Source: Chitinophaga pinensis (GTDB taxonomy: Bacteria; Bacteroidota; Bacteroidia; Flavobacteriales_D; Crocinitomicaceae). From it: DNA of 64,000 nucleotides. The position numbers and the translations under genes are program-made. Every line of letters begins with the position of its first letter. The first letter of the stretch is position 1. The DNA lies in the NCBI GenBank assembly GCA_943324745.2, contig CALPMT020000009.1, positions 1 to 64,000 on the forward strand. The letters run 5' to 3'. The notes below the pieces were generated by a model. That model was not told where the DNA came from. It made no database searches and saw only the letters and a list, made by a program, of their open reading frames with translations. Positions 54,406 to 63,143 of this stretch are shown one piece after another.

Positions 54406-54465
54406 GATAGTATTATTTATAAATCCTTAATTCATTACTTATAATTCACAAACCATATTTATATT

Positions 54466-54473
54466 TATATTTG
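54466..54473 (+). promoter_or_regulatory. -7 box for the PASTA-T9SS-rlu operon
   Basis: Bases read TATATTTG, a match to TAnnTTTG, 17 bp before the PASTA gene start at 54491. It opposes the ddl -7 box, making a divergent pair in a 112 bp region. Confidence 0.4.
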
Positions 54474-54490
54474 TTTGTAAAATTGATTCA

Positions 54491-55315
54491 ATGAATACTC
54501 TGAAAAATATACTTGCATTTATTACGACAAAACATTTTATCAAACAATTTGGTTTGCTTATTTTGTTCTATCTTTTGATTGTCGGTGGAACATTACTTTA
54601 TTTAGATATTCGAACCCATCATGGTGAAAAAATAGCAGTACCAAATGTGGTAGGTAAGCATATTGACAATATCGCTGATTTATTAGATGAATCTGAGTTA
54701 GAGTATATAGTTCTTGATTCTATTTATCGACCTGATGTTGAGGAAGGGACCATTGTAAAACAAAATCCAGAACCTACATCTAGAACCAAAGTTTTTGTTA
54801 AAAGTTCTAGGATTCTTGAGATAAGTTTATCTAAAAAAATTAATTATGTTATAGTTCCAGATTTAATTCATAAATCTAAAAGATATTCAGAAAGTATTTT
54901 AAAAAATAGAGGACTTAAATTTGAATTTTCATATAAAATAAGTCCAAATGATATTGATGCTGTAATTTCTCAAAAATATAAAGGAAGAAGAGTTAGAGAG
55001 GGGTATAAAGTCCCATATGGCTCAGTCATACATTTAATAATTGGTAAAGGTTCTAAAGAAGATCCATTTGAGGTTCCAGATTTGTATGGTTTGACGTACA
55101 CTCAAGCAGATTCAGTTGTTTACGAATTGCCTTCTGTTTCTTTAATAATAGGAGACTGTAATGGTTGTAAGACTAAAAAAGATACGTTAAGGGCAAGAAT
55201 TTCATCTCAAACTCCTGAATATTTTAAAGATAATATGCGACCTCCAGGTTCAGATATTGTAATTTTTTTAGAAAAAGAATTCAATGATAAACGTTCAGAG
55301 CAAACAGATAACTGA
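54491..55315 (+). CDS. PASTA domain membrane protein
   Basis: A 274-residue protein with one N-terminal membrane helix (about residues 20-38) and three PASTA repeats: KIAVPNVVGKHIDNIADLLD, YVIVPDLIHKSKRYSESIL and FEVPDLYGLTYTQADSVV. PASTA repeats bind peptidoglycan and beta-lactam-like structures in other bacteria, where they are fused to kinases or PBPs; here they are free. The gene is next to ddl and begins a plus-strand chain with the T9SS cargo gene (53 bp downstream) and rlu. Confidence 0.88.
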   Translation: MNTLKNILAFITTKHFIKQFGLLILFYLLIVGGTLLYLDIRTHHGEKIAVPNVVGKHIDNIADLLDESELEYIVLDSIYRPDVEEGTIVKQNPEPTSRTKVFVKSSRILEISLSKKINYVIVPDLIHKSKRYSESILKNRGLKFEFSYKISPNDIDAVISQKYKGRRVREGYKVPYGSVIHLIIGKGSKEDPFEVPDLYGLTYTQADSVVYELPSVSLIIGDCNGCKTKKDTLRARISSQTPEYFKDNMRPPGSDIVIFLEKEFNDKRSEQTDN

Positions 55316-55367
55316 CAATAAAATATTTTTTTCTCTCGTTATTAATAGATTGATATAATCGTTTTTT

Positions 55368-57641
55368 ATGCGTTTTTGTTTTTTGTTTTTCATATTTTTA
55401 ATAAGTATAAATTTGTCAGCCCAGACAGAGGTATTATCTCCCTTGGAAACAAATTTGTCGGGTAGTTCTAAACAGAAAATAAAACGTGGGAAAACGATAG
55501 ATTCTTTAATTATATATATTACAGATACTCTAAAAATCCCCATTTTTGACGATTTTTCAACAAATCATTTTCAACGATACGATAATTTGTATTCAGGTGA
55601 TATAAAAAGTAATTTATATTATTCTTTAATAGATAAAGTAACGAGCAAACCCTTTTATAATTATCTAAATTACACCTATAACAAATCCTATACATCTATC
55701 TATAATACGAATACTAAAAAAGACACCAATGTATTGAATAAACCAACTACTATTGTGAGGTGTAGTTTGAATTCTTATCCTCCAACATTTCAAGATGTTA
55801 TAATTTATCCTGCATATAGTTATTATGATACTATAGGTAGTAAGAATTCACATGATTCTTTGAAAATCAAAACAATAGATGTCATTCTTGACTCTGCACG
55901 TGTATTTTTTAAGAATATAAAAGATAATCAAGCTATTTGGATAGATACTTTCACTTTTCATAATTATACCTTAGCTTATCAACCATGGTCGCTCGGAGTA
56001 GCAAGTTTTGACGGGTTAGATGATAAAGGATTTCCATATGCAATCAATACACAGTCAAGAGATTACGGAGATTATTTAACTTCTAAAAATATAGACTTGT
56101 CGAATCTCGTACCTGCGGATTCATTATATATAAGTTTTGCGTATCAGCCAAAAGGTTATGGCGACGAACCTGAAAATACAAATTTTGGTTCTAAGCAACA
56201 ATCTGATTCATTTTGCCTGCAATTATACAGACCAGATTGGGATCAGTGGGTTTCTTTTTGGTCTACAACAGTTGAGTCAAATAAAGATAAATTTGATGCA
56301 GAATGTAAGACATTTAAAAAAATACATTTAGCAATTACTAATCCTGCTTTTTACAAGAAAAATTTTAAATTTAGATTTACAAATTATGGAGATATTTCGG
56401 GAAGTTTAGATCATTTTCATTTAGATTATGTGGAATTAAAAAAGGATTCTAAACTAACAGATACGAATGTGTTTAAAGATTTTGCATTAGTTTATCCAAC
56501 TGGTTCATTACTCAAAAAATTCACTTCTGTGCCTTGGAAACATTATAAAAGTATGACAAAAAATGGAATGAATGATTCAGTTCAAATTTCTGTTCATAAT
56601 GGATTTTCAATTCAACAACAGAATTTAGATGGTACTCTTGAAGTTTTTGATAAAAAAGCAAAAATTAAATCATTTTCATTATCCGGACAACAATTGTCAG
56701 GAGGTGATATAAATTATTTACCATTAACAACTTATGTTAATTACTTTGATTTTTTTAAGTCCACTTTCACCTTTCCAACTAATACGGATGATTCTGCATC
56801 TTTTTTTATTAAAACAATAATTCCAGCACCTTTTGAACAAAAACATTACACCGCTTACATTCAAAATGACACTTGTTACACCAACCAAGAGTTTAAGGAT
56901 TATTATTCATATGATGACGGTAGTGCTGAACAAGCTTATGGTTTAGACGCTTCGGGAGCAACTTTAGCCTATAAATTTGAGCCCTACATTGCGGATTCAT
57001 TATTAGGAATAGCTATTCATTTTGTTCCATCTGTCCTTGATGTATCTAAAAAATTATTTGCAGTTTATATTTGGGATGAATTAAATGGATTGCCTAATAA
57101 AGTAATTTATAAAGATGATGATTTTTCACTACAACAACCAGTATATCAAAATTTCAGAAATAAATTCACTAATTATTATTTTAAAGATTATAAACGTTTA
57201 CCAATTTCAGGGACTTTTTTTGTTGGGGTTAAACAGTTTGGTTTTGAAAGACTTAATATAGGTTTTGATGCGAATACAATTACTAATTCTAAGTTGTATT
57301 TCAATGATGATGGGTCGATGTGGAAAAAATCTAAAAAACAAGGAGCGTTGATGATGCGCCCTATTTTTACATCAAATTCAAATAAGCATGTTGGGATTAA
57401 TCAGTTCGAGACTAAAGACACATATGCGTTATCTATATATCCTAATCCAACAGATGAATTTGTTACAATTCAATCAAATTATTCTGTTTTTGAAGGTGGA
57501 TTTTTGTTAGATATTCAAGGGAAAATTTTACAAGAAATTGAAGCTACAACTTCAAAAATTTCTATGAGAGATTTACCAGCAGGAATTTACCTGTTTCAAG
57601 ACAATAAAACACATCAAACATATAAAATAAGCAAACTATAA
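55368..57641 (+). CDS. T9SS type A sorting domain-containing secreted protein
   Basis: A 757-residue secreted protein with signal peptide (MRFCFLFFIFLISINLSAQ) and a C-terminal T9SS tail starting about residue 685 (ALSIYPNPTDEFVTIQSNYS, then GKILQEIE and LPAGIYLFQDNK). The middle contains beta-rich jelly-roll-like segments (DYVELKKDSKLT) but I recognise no catalytic motif. It lies between the PASTA gene and rlu; the stop overlaps the rlu start (TAATG). In Bacteroidota a large secreted protein in this place is common. The function is unknown. Confidence 0.88.
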   Translation: MRFCFLFFIFLISINLSAQTEVLSPLETNLSGSSKQKIKRGKTIDSLIIYITDTLKIPIFDDFSTNHFQRYDNLYSGDIKSNLYYSLIDKVTSKPFYNYLNYTYNKSYTSIYNTNTKKDTNVLNKPTTIVRCSLNSYPPTFQDVIIYPAYSYYDTIGSKNSHDSLKIKTIDVILDSARVFFKNIKDNQAIWIDTFTFHNYTLAYQPWSLGVASFDGLDDKGFPYAINTQSRDYGDYLTSKNIDLSNLVPADSLYISFAYQPKGYGDEPENTNFGSKQQSDSFCLQLYRPDWDQWVSFWSTTVESNKDKFDAECKTFKKIHLAITNPAFYKKNFKFRFTNYGDISGSLDHFHLDYVELKKDSKLTDTNVFKDFALVYPTGSLLKKFTSVPWKHYKSMTKNGMNDSVQISVHNGFSIQQQNLDGTLEVFDKKAKIKSFSLSGQQLSGGDINYLPLTTYVNYFDFFKSTFTFPTNTDDSASFFIKTIIPAPFEQKHYTAYIQNDTCYTNQEFKDYYSYDDGSAEQAYGLDASGATLAYKFEPYIADSLLGIAIHFVPSVLDVSKKLFAVYIWDELNGLPNKVIYKDDDFSLQQPVYQNFRNKFTNYYFKDYKRLPISGTFFVGVKQFGFERLNIGFDANTITNSKLYFNDDGSMWKKSKKQGALMMRPIFTSNSNKHVGINQFETKDTYALSIYPNPTDEFVTIQSNYSVFEGGFLLDIQGKILQEIEATTSKISMRDLPAGIYLFQDNKTHQTYKISKL

Positions 57642-58693
57642 TGGATAATTTCAATGATGCCGAATGGGAAGAAAACGCTGGAGAAGATGAGTTATTTGAA
57701 CATCATAAGTTTAAAGTTGACAAAGGTCAAGAATTAATTCGTATTGATAAATTTTTATTAGACCGATTACCAAATACTTCACGTAATAAAATTCAGGTTG
57801 CAGCTAGGAATGGTAATGTTTTAGCCAATAAATCAGCGATTAAACCAAATTATAAAGTAAAACCTGGAGATGAAATTTCGGTAGTTTTTCCTTATCCGAT
57901 TCGTGAAATTGAATTAATTCCTCAAAATATTCCAATTAACATTGAGTTTGAGGATGAATATTTAGCAGTGGTCCACAAACCATCAGAAATGGTTGTTCAT
58001 CCTGGATATGGTAATTATACTGGTACCCTTGTAAATGCATTGGTATATCATTTTGATAATTTACCGATTAAGTCAGAAGATTATTCTGGAAGACCCGGTT
58101 TAGTTCATCGTTTGGATAAGAATACAACAGGATTAATGGTAATCGCGAAAACAGAGTTCGTATTGACCAATTTAGCAAAACAATTTTTTGATAGAAGTAC
58201 AGAGCGAAGATATCATGCACTTGTTTGGGGCGATGTAAAAGAAGAGTCTGGAACTATTATTGGAAATATTGGTAGATCTTTGAAAAACAGAAAAGTAATG
58301 GCAGTTTTTCCTGAAGATAGTGAATATGGGAAACATGCTGTTACACATTACAAAGTATTACAGCGTTATGGCTTGGTTACTTTAATAGAATGTAAGTTGG
58401 AAACAGGGCGAACTCACCAAATTCGTGCACACATGAAATCTATTGGCCATCCCTTATTTAATGATAATGAATACGGAGGTGATTCCATTTTACGTGGGAC
58501 TACACATACTAAATATAAGCAATTTGTTGAAAATTGTTTTTCACTAATACCTGGACAAGCATTACATGCTAAAACGCTTGGTTTTAAGCACCCAATGACA
58601 GGTCAACAATTAAGTTTTGATTCGGATCTACCTTCAGAATTTCTTGAGATTTTAAAGAAGTGGGATAATTTTACACAGGGTTCACGAGCGTAG
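57641..58693 (+). CDS. RluA/RluD family pseudouridine synthase
   Basis: A 350-residue pseudouridine synthase acting on 23S rRNA or tRNA. The N-terminal S4 RNA-binding domain (RIDKFLLDRLPNTSRNKIQ) is followed by the catalytic domain; the active-site motif is RPGLVHRLDKNTTGLMV with catalytic Asp159, then RRYHALVWG and CKLETGRTHQIRAHMKSIGH. An acidic N-terminal extension of about 28 residues precedes the S4 domain. Which base it modifies is uncertain (RluD-like by order of domains). Cotranscribed with the T9SS cargo gene by overlap. Confidence 0.94.
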   Translation: MDNFNDAEWEENAGEDELFEHHKFKVDKGQELIRIDKFLLDRLPNTSRNKIQVAARNGNVLANKSAIKPNYKVKPGDEISVVFPYPIREIELIPQNIPINIEFEDEYLAVVHKPSEMVVHPGYGNYTGTLVNALVYHFDNLPIKSEDYSGRPGLVHRLDKNTTGLMVIAKTEFVLTNLAKQFFDRSTERRYHALVWGDVKEESGTIIGNIGRSLKNRKVMAVFPEDSEYGKHAVTHYKVLQRYGLVTLIECKLETGRTHQIRAHMKSIGHPLFNDNEYGGDSILRGTTHTKYKQFVENCFSLIPGQALHAKTLGFKHPMTGQQLSFDSDLPSEFLEILKKWDNFTQGSRA

Positions 58694-58777
58694 TTAAATT
58701 TCAGACTTTCATTTTGTAGTTTCGTGATTTTTACTTACTTTCAAATTATTTTTTTAGAATTAAATTGATTGAACATT

Positions 58778-60919
58778 ATGTTATTTCGTAATATATTCTT
58801 TATTTGTGTGTTAACGCTTGCTTTTCAATCTTTTGGACAAGAACCAAAAGAGATAAAAAAAGCAAATAAAGCATTTCAAGATGAAAATTATGTGGAGGCT
58901 GTTAAACTTACTATGCATGCTTTTGACAAAGTGAATCCAAAAAGTCGTAAGGCTATTGAAAGAAAGGGAGATATGGCTTTTAAAACGGGTGAATGCTACC
59001 GTATGTTAGAAGATTATAAAAATGCTTTGGATTGGTATCAGAAAGCTTTAGTTGTAAATTATCAATTGATTAACCCACAAGTTCTGTTTTACTATGCTGA
59101 AATGATTCGATATATGGGTGATTATAATTTAGCTGTAGAACATTATAATGCTTATAAGGCTTTGGTGCCAACTGATACAAGAGCAAATACTGGATTGGTA
59201 GCTTGTAAAGAGGTCGCAAAATTTATGTCAAATAAAACAAATCATATCATTACAAATTTATCAGTTTTAAATAAAGATGGGATAGATATGTCTCCTGTTT
59301 TTGCAGATAAAAAGAAAACTTCAGTTGTTTTTAGTTCTGATAGACCCAGTCCATTTGCAGGAGATTTAGATCCTAGAACAGGTGAGCCTCATATGGATTT
59401 ATGGATTACCCAGATTGATAAAAAAGGTAATTTTGGTGAACCTACATTACTTCCTGGGGAAAAAATAAATACGGAGTATAATGAAGGAACAGTTTCGTTT
59501 GACGGTAAGTTCAAAAAAATGTTTTTTACACGCTGTCCTTATGAAAAAAATAAAAATCTAGGTTGTGAAATTTGGATGTCAGAATTAAGAGGAAAAGATT
59601 GGGCTGAACCGATCAAATTACCTTTGAAAAATGATGACTCTGTTTCTGTAGGACATCCATGTGTTTCACCTGATGGTAATTTTATAATTTTTGTTTCTGA
59701 ACTTCCTGGCGGATTCGGAGGAAAAGATTTATGGTATTCAACATATTCTAAAAAAGCTGACATTTGGTCAACACCTGTGAATTTAGGTCCTGAAATTAAC
59801 ACAGCTGGAAATGAAATGTTTCCGTCATTCAATTCCTATGAAGATTTATATTTTTCGAGTGATGGTCGTTCTGGATTAGGTGGACTAGATATTTTCAAAG
59901 CAGTCAAGATTTCTACCAATGGAAAAAATTTATGGGAAAAAGCTGAAAATATAGGTTATCCTAGAAATTCTGAAGGCAATGACTTTGGTTTAGTAGAAAT
60001 AAATGAAACTGAGGGTTATTTTACTTCTGAACGAAAAATAGGTTTAGGGAAAACATTTCGAACAGATTTGTATAAATATCAATTACCTCCAAATAAGTAT
60101 GACATCAAAATCATTGTAAGTAAATTAGGACAGATTGAAAAGAAATTAGGAAGTGTTAAAGTAGTAATTATTGGTTCCGATAGTTCAAAAGTTGAAGGAT
60201 TTACCGATAAAAAAGGTGTAGTTTTCTTTGAAAACAAAGCAAATGGAGAGCGCGTCATAAAAGAAAATACAGATTATACCATTTTAACTTACCGTGTTGG
60301 TGCGGAGAAAAACAAAAGTGAAACTCAATTTACAACACGTGGATTAAGGTATGATCAAAACTTCATTATTGATGTTCCATTATTGATTCCTGAAGAGAAA
60401 ATTCGCATTCCTGAAGTGCGTTATGCATTTGGTAAATGGGAGTTGTTACAAGACTCCACAATCAGTTCTAAAGATTCTTTAAACTTCGTTTTTGACGTGT
60501 TAATGAAATACCCAAAAATGATATTAGAATTAAGCTCTCATACTGACTGTAGAGGCAATGATGAATTTAACTTAAAACTTTCAAACAATAGGGCGCGAGA
60601 ATGTGTACAATACCTAGTTCAAGAAAAAGGGATTGATATTCGTAGGTTGATTCCAGTAGGAAAAGGAGAAAAAGAACCTGTAAAATGGATTGATGATAAA
60701 GGTAAAACTGTATTGCTAACAGAAAAGTATATCAATCAATTCATTAAAAAAAATCCGATAAAATTTGAAAAATTACATTCTTTAAATCGTCGTACGGAAG
60801 GATTTGTGAGAGGAATGGATTTTGATCCTGATTTGGCTGAGCAAAAATTGCTTTCACCTGTCGAAAATTTAAAAACTGCTAAAACAGATAAAAAGAAAGG
60901 TAAAAAGAAAAAAAAATAA
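58778..60919 (+). CDS. TPR-PD40-OmpA family protein (PorE-like)
   Basis: A 713-residue protein with signal peptide (MLFRNIFFICVLTLAFQSFG), N-terminal TPR repeats (about residues 22-150), a WD40-like PD40 propeller (about 165-440, with FSSDRPSPFAGD and FSSDGRSGLGGLDIFKA), a carboxypeptidase-regulatory-like strand region (about 450-545) and a C-terminal OmpA domain with the peptidoglycan-binding SSHTDCRGNDEFNLKLSNNR. This is the order found in PorE, a T9SS component that binds peptidoglycan, though other OmpA-type proteins share it. A Lys-rich tail ends it. I use the ATG at 58778; a TTG 9 bp earlier is possible. Confidence 0.85.
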   Translation: MLFRNIFFICVLTLAFQSFGQEPKEIKKANKAFQDENYVEAVKLTMHAFDKVNPKSRKAIERKGDMAFKTGECYRMLEDYKNALDWYQKALVVNYQLINPQVLFYYAEMIRYMGDYNLAVEHYNAYKALVPTDTRANTGLVACKEVAKFMSNKTNHIITNLSVLNKDGIDMSPVFADKKKTSVVFSSDRPSPFAGDLDPRTGEPHMDLWITQIDKKGNFGEPTLLPGEKINTEYNEGTVSFDGKFKKMFFTRCPYEKNKNLGCEIWMSELRGKDWAEPIKLPLKNDDSVSVGHPCVSPDGNFIIFVSELPGGFGGKDLWYSTYSKKADIWSTPVNLGPEINTAGNEMFPSFNSYEDLYFSSDGRSGLGGLDIFKAVKISTNGKNLWEKAENIGYPRNSEGNDFGLVEINETEGYFTSERKIGLGKTFRTDLYKYQLPPNKYDIKIIVSKLGQIEKKLGSVKVVIIGSDSSKVEGFTDKKGVVFFENKANGERVIKENTDYTILTYRVGAEKNKSETQFTTRGLRYDQNFIIDVPLLIPEEKIRIPEVRYAFGKWELLQDSTISSKDSLNFVFDVLMKYPKMILELSSHTDCRGNDEFNLKLSNNRARECVQYLVQEKGIDIRRLIPVGKGEKEPVKWIDDKGKTVLLTEKYINQFIKKNPIKFEKLHSLNRRTEGFVRGMDFDPDLAEQKLLSPVENLKTAKTDKKKGKKKKK

Positions 60920-60928
60920 AATAATCTA

Positions 60929-60961
60929 GAGCGCAAAATAATTGTTTTGCGCTCTTTTTTT
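60929..60961 (+). terminator. Rho-independent terminator after the PorE-like gene
   Basis: A perfect 10 bp stem, gagcgcaaaa (60929-60938) with ttttgcgctc (60945-60954), around 6 bases, then seven T (60955-60961). It lies 9 bp past the stop and overlaps the longest possible reading frame of the kinase gene, so that longer start cannot be right. Confidence 0.93.
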
Positions 60962-60980
60962 AATTCAATTTAACCTACCA

Positions 60981-62042
60981 TTGATACCCTCTTCCTCATT
61001 TTTTTTATTCTTATTGCATTTGATTTTTTGGATTGCATTTTACTTAGTGCCTTTTGTTGACCCCAAAGGCATACATTCTTTAGGTAAAATTTTTAATCCA
61101 CATTTCTTTTTTGATATTCATTTGTTGATTAATCATGCTCTTTTTATATTTCTATTTTATTTTAATAGTAATTATTTAATTCCTCAATTTTTAAAGCGTG
61201 CTAAAAAAATTGAATATGGGTTAATTGTATTTGTAATATTAATATTCATCCTTTTGTTTTCATATCTTATTTTTCCTTTTATTAGATTACCTAATCCCCC
61301 TAGAGAAGTATTTAGGTTACCTAATAAGGAAACACTTCGTTTGAATCAAACATTTGTGCTATCTATTCCCTTATTATTCGTATTAATGGTGAGTGTCACA
61401 TATCGTTTGTTAATGGATAAGTTTATTCAGGATAAATTAAATAAAGAACGTGAAAATGAAAATTTAAAAACTGAATTGTCGTTTTTAAGATCACAAATCA
61501 GTCCGCATTTCATTTTTAATGCATTGAATAGTAGTATTATATTAGTTAGAAAGAAATCTGATCTTGCAGAAAATAGCTTGTTAAAATTAGCTTCACTTTT
61601 GCGTTATATGTTATATGAATCTGACGATGATAAAGTGTTAGTTGAAAACGAAATTCAATACATTTCTGATTATGTGGATTTACAAGAGATTAGGTTTGGA
61701 AGTGCCGTAAAAATTGAGAAAGATATAGATGTAAATGAGCTTGTGGAAGGTTATGTTGAGCCTATGCTTTTAATCCCTTATATTGAAAATGCGTTTAAAC
61801 ACGGAACTTCTGTGCTTAAAAATCCTGAAATAAAGATTTCTATAAAAGAAGCAGATGGAAAATTAGTCTTAGTGGTGGTTAATAAATTTGTCAGAAAAGA
61901 ACTAACAAATGATAAAAACCATGGTATTGGTTTAGTAAACGTTGGTCGCAGACTTGAATTATTATATTCAGGGAAACACGTTTTGAAAATCACGAATGAA
62001 AATGAGTGGTATTCTGTATATTTGTCTATAGATGTTCGCTAA
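60981..62042 (+). CDS. LytS-type sensor histidine kinase
   Basis: A roughly 353-residue sensor with four N-terminal membrane helices and no periplasmic domain, a His_kinase domain with LRSQISPHFIFNALNSS (phospho-acceptor His in PHFIFN) and a HATPase domain with PYIENAFKHGTS and GIGLVNVGRRLELLY. The start is uncertain: no ATG fits. I chose TTG at 60981, the first start codon after the upstream terminator (60929-60961). It is the partner of the LytTR regulator that begins in its stop codon (TAATG at 62040-62044). The signal sensed is unknown. Confidence 0.82.
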   Translation: MIPSSSFFLFLLHLIFWIAFYLVPFVDPKGIHSLGKIFNPHFFFDIHLLINHALFIFLFYFNSNYLIPQFLKRAKKIEYGLIVFVILIFILLFSYLIFPFIRLPNPPREVFRLPNKETLRLNQTFVLSIPLLFVLMVSVTYRLLMDKFIQDKLNKERENENLKTELSFLRSQISPHFIFNALNSSIILVRKKSDLAENSLLKLASLLRYMLYESDDDKVLVENEIQYISDYVDLQEIRFGSAVKIEKDIDVNELVEGYVEPMLLIPYIENAFKHGTSVLKNPEIKISIKEADGKLVLVVVNKFVRKELTNDKNHGIGLVNVGRRLELLYSGKHVLKITNENEWYSVYLSIDVR

Positions 62043-62770
62043 TGATTCGATGTATTTGTATAGATGATGAGCCTTTAGCGCTTGAAATGATGGAGGAATT
62101 CATCAAAAAGGTTCCTTTCTTACAGATGGTGACTTCGTGTAAAAATGCCATTGATGCTTATGAAGTTCTAGAGCATGAAAACATTGACCTTATTTTTGTA
62201 GATGTTGAAATGCCTGAAATAAATGGGATACAATTTGTACAATCATTGAAGCAAAAACCATATATTATATTTTCAACGGCTTATAAAAAATATGCACTTG
62301 AAGGGTTTGAATTAGATGTAATAGACTACCTCGTAAAACCTTTTTCTTTTGATCGCTTTTATAAAAGTGTAACAAAAGTTAAAGATGCACATGCACTAAT
62401 AAACAGTTCAACTCCATCTGTATTGAAGCAACTTCCTCCAGATTATATTTTTGTGAATTCTGACTATAGTTTGGTAAAAGTAAATATTCCAGAAATCTCT
62501 TATATTGAAGGACTAAAAGATTATATTAAAATCTATCTTACTAACATTCCTAAACCGATCGTTACGCGAATGAGTATGAAGTCTATCGAAGAGCGTTTAG
62601 ATTTATTAGGATTTAAGCGTGTTCACAAATCGTTCATTGTCAATTTGAGTAAAATTACATCTATCAAAAAGACACGATTAAACATAGAAGAAACAGAATT
62701 GTTTATTGGTGATAACTATAAAGTTCCACTGTATAAATCGTTGGGCTTAGAAATTTCAGATGAAGATTAA
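62042..62770 (+). CDS. LytTR response regulator
   Basis: A 242-residue regulator. The receiver domain has the phospho-acceptor Asp54 in IFVDVEMPEING and the conserved Lys99 in YLVKPF. The C-terminal LytTR DNA-binding domain has IFVNSDYSLVKVNIPEISYI, VTRMSMKSIEERL and FKRVHKSFIVNLSKI. The start ATG shares a base with the kinase stop (TAATG). LytTR regulators bind pairs of short repeats upstream of target genes and often control envelope or autolysin genes. Its targets here are unknown. Confidence 0.95.
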   Translation: MIRCICIDDEPLALEMMEEFIKKVPFLQMVTSCKNAIDAYEVLEHENIDLIFVDVEMPEINGIQFVQSLKQKPYIIFSTAYKKYALEGFELDVIDYLVKPFSFDRFYKSVTKVKDAHALINSSTPSVLKQLPPDYIFVNSDYSLVKVNIPEISYIEGLKDYIKIYLTNIPKPIVTRMSMKSIEERLDLLGFKRVHKSFIVNLSKITSIKKTRLNIEETELFIGDNYKVPLYKSLGLEISDED

Positions 62771-62897
62771 TTATTTTTTCGACGAAAATCACCCTTTCGT
62801 ATCTTTTTTATCCCTTTACGTATCATTTATTTTTAGTCAAAGCTTTTATTTTACATTTTTGAAGTGTAGATAATAAAAACATTAAAACATATAAGTC

Positions 62898-63143
62898 ATG
62901 AAAATACATTCAAATTTAGCGGTTAGCGATAGCGGGTTTATCTTTAACCCATCAAATGGAGATTCTTTCTCTACGAATGTTGTAGGAGCAGATATCATTC
63001 GTTTGTTAAAATTAGGTAAGTCCCTTACTGATATAAAAAAAGATATCAGTGTGAAGTATGACGTAGAGCCTACAGTGTTTGAAAAAGATTACGAAGACTT
63101 TATTTCTCAGTTACAAGATCATTTTTTAGTGAACAATGATTAA
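62898..63143 (+). CDS. PqqD-like peptide chaperone
   Basis: An 81-residue protein of the PqqD family (RiPP recognition-element fold). Conserved pattern: SNLAVSDSGFIFNPSNGDSF, NVVGADIIRLLKLGKSLTDI, YDVEPTVFEKDYEDFISQL. PqqD-like proteins bind a leader peptide and hand it to a modifying enzyme; some free-standing ones work in other systems. It overlaps the next ATP-grasp gene by 8 bp, which supports a joint function. No precursor peptide gene was found in the 126 bp upstream. Confidence 0.85.
   Translation: MKIHSNLAVSDSGFIFNPSNGDSFSTNVVGADIIRLLKLGKSLTDIKKDISVKYDVEPTVFEKDYEDFISQLQDHFLVNND

Noticed and set aside
55295-55543. Minus-strand frame between the PASTA and T9SS genes
   Set aside because: It overlaps the signal peptide region of the T9SS gene in antisense, has no family motif and no promoter.
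58769-58777. TTG start for the PorE-like gene
   Set aside because: The ATG at 58778 gives a cleaner signal peptide (MLFRNIFFICVL); the three extra residues add nothing.
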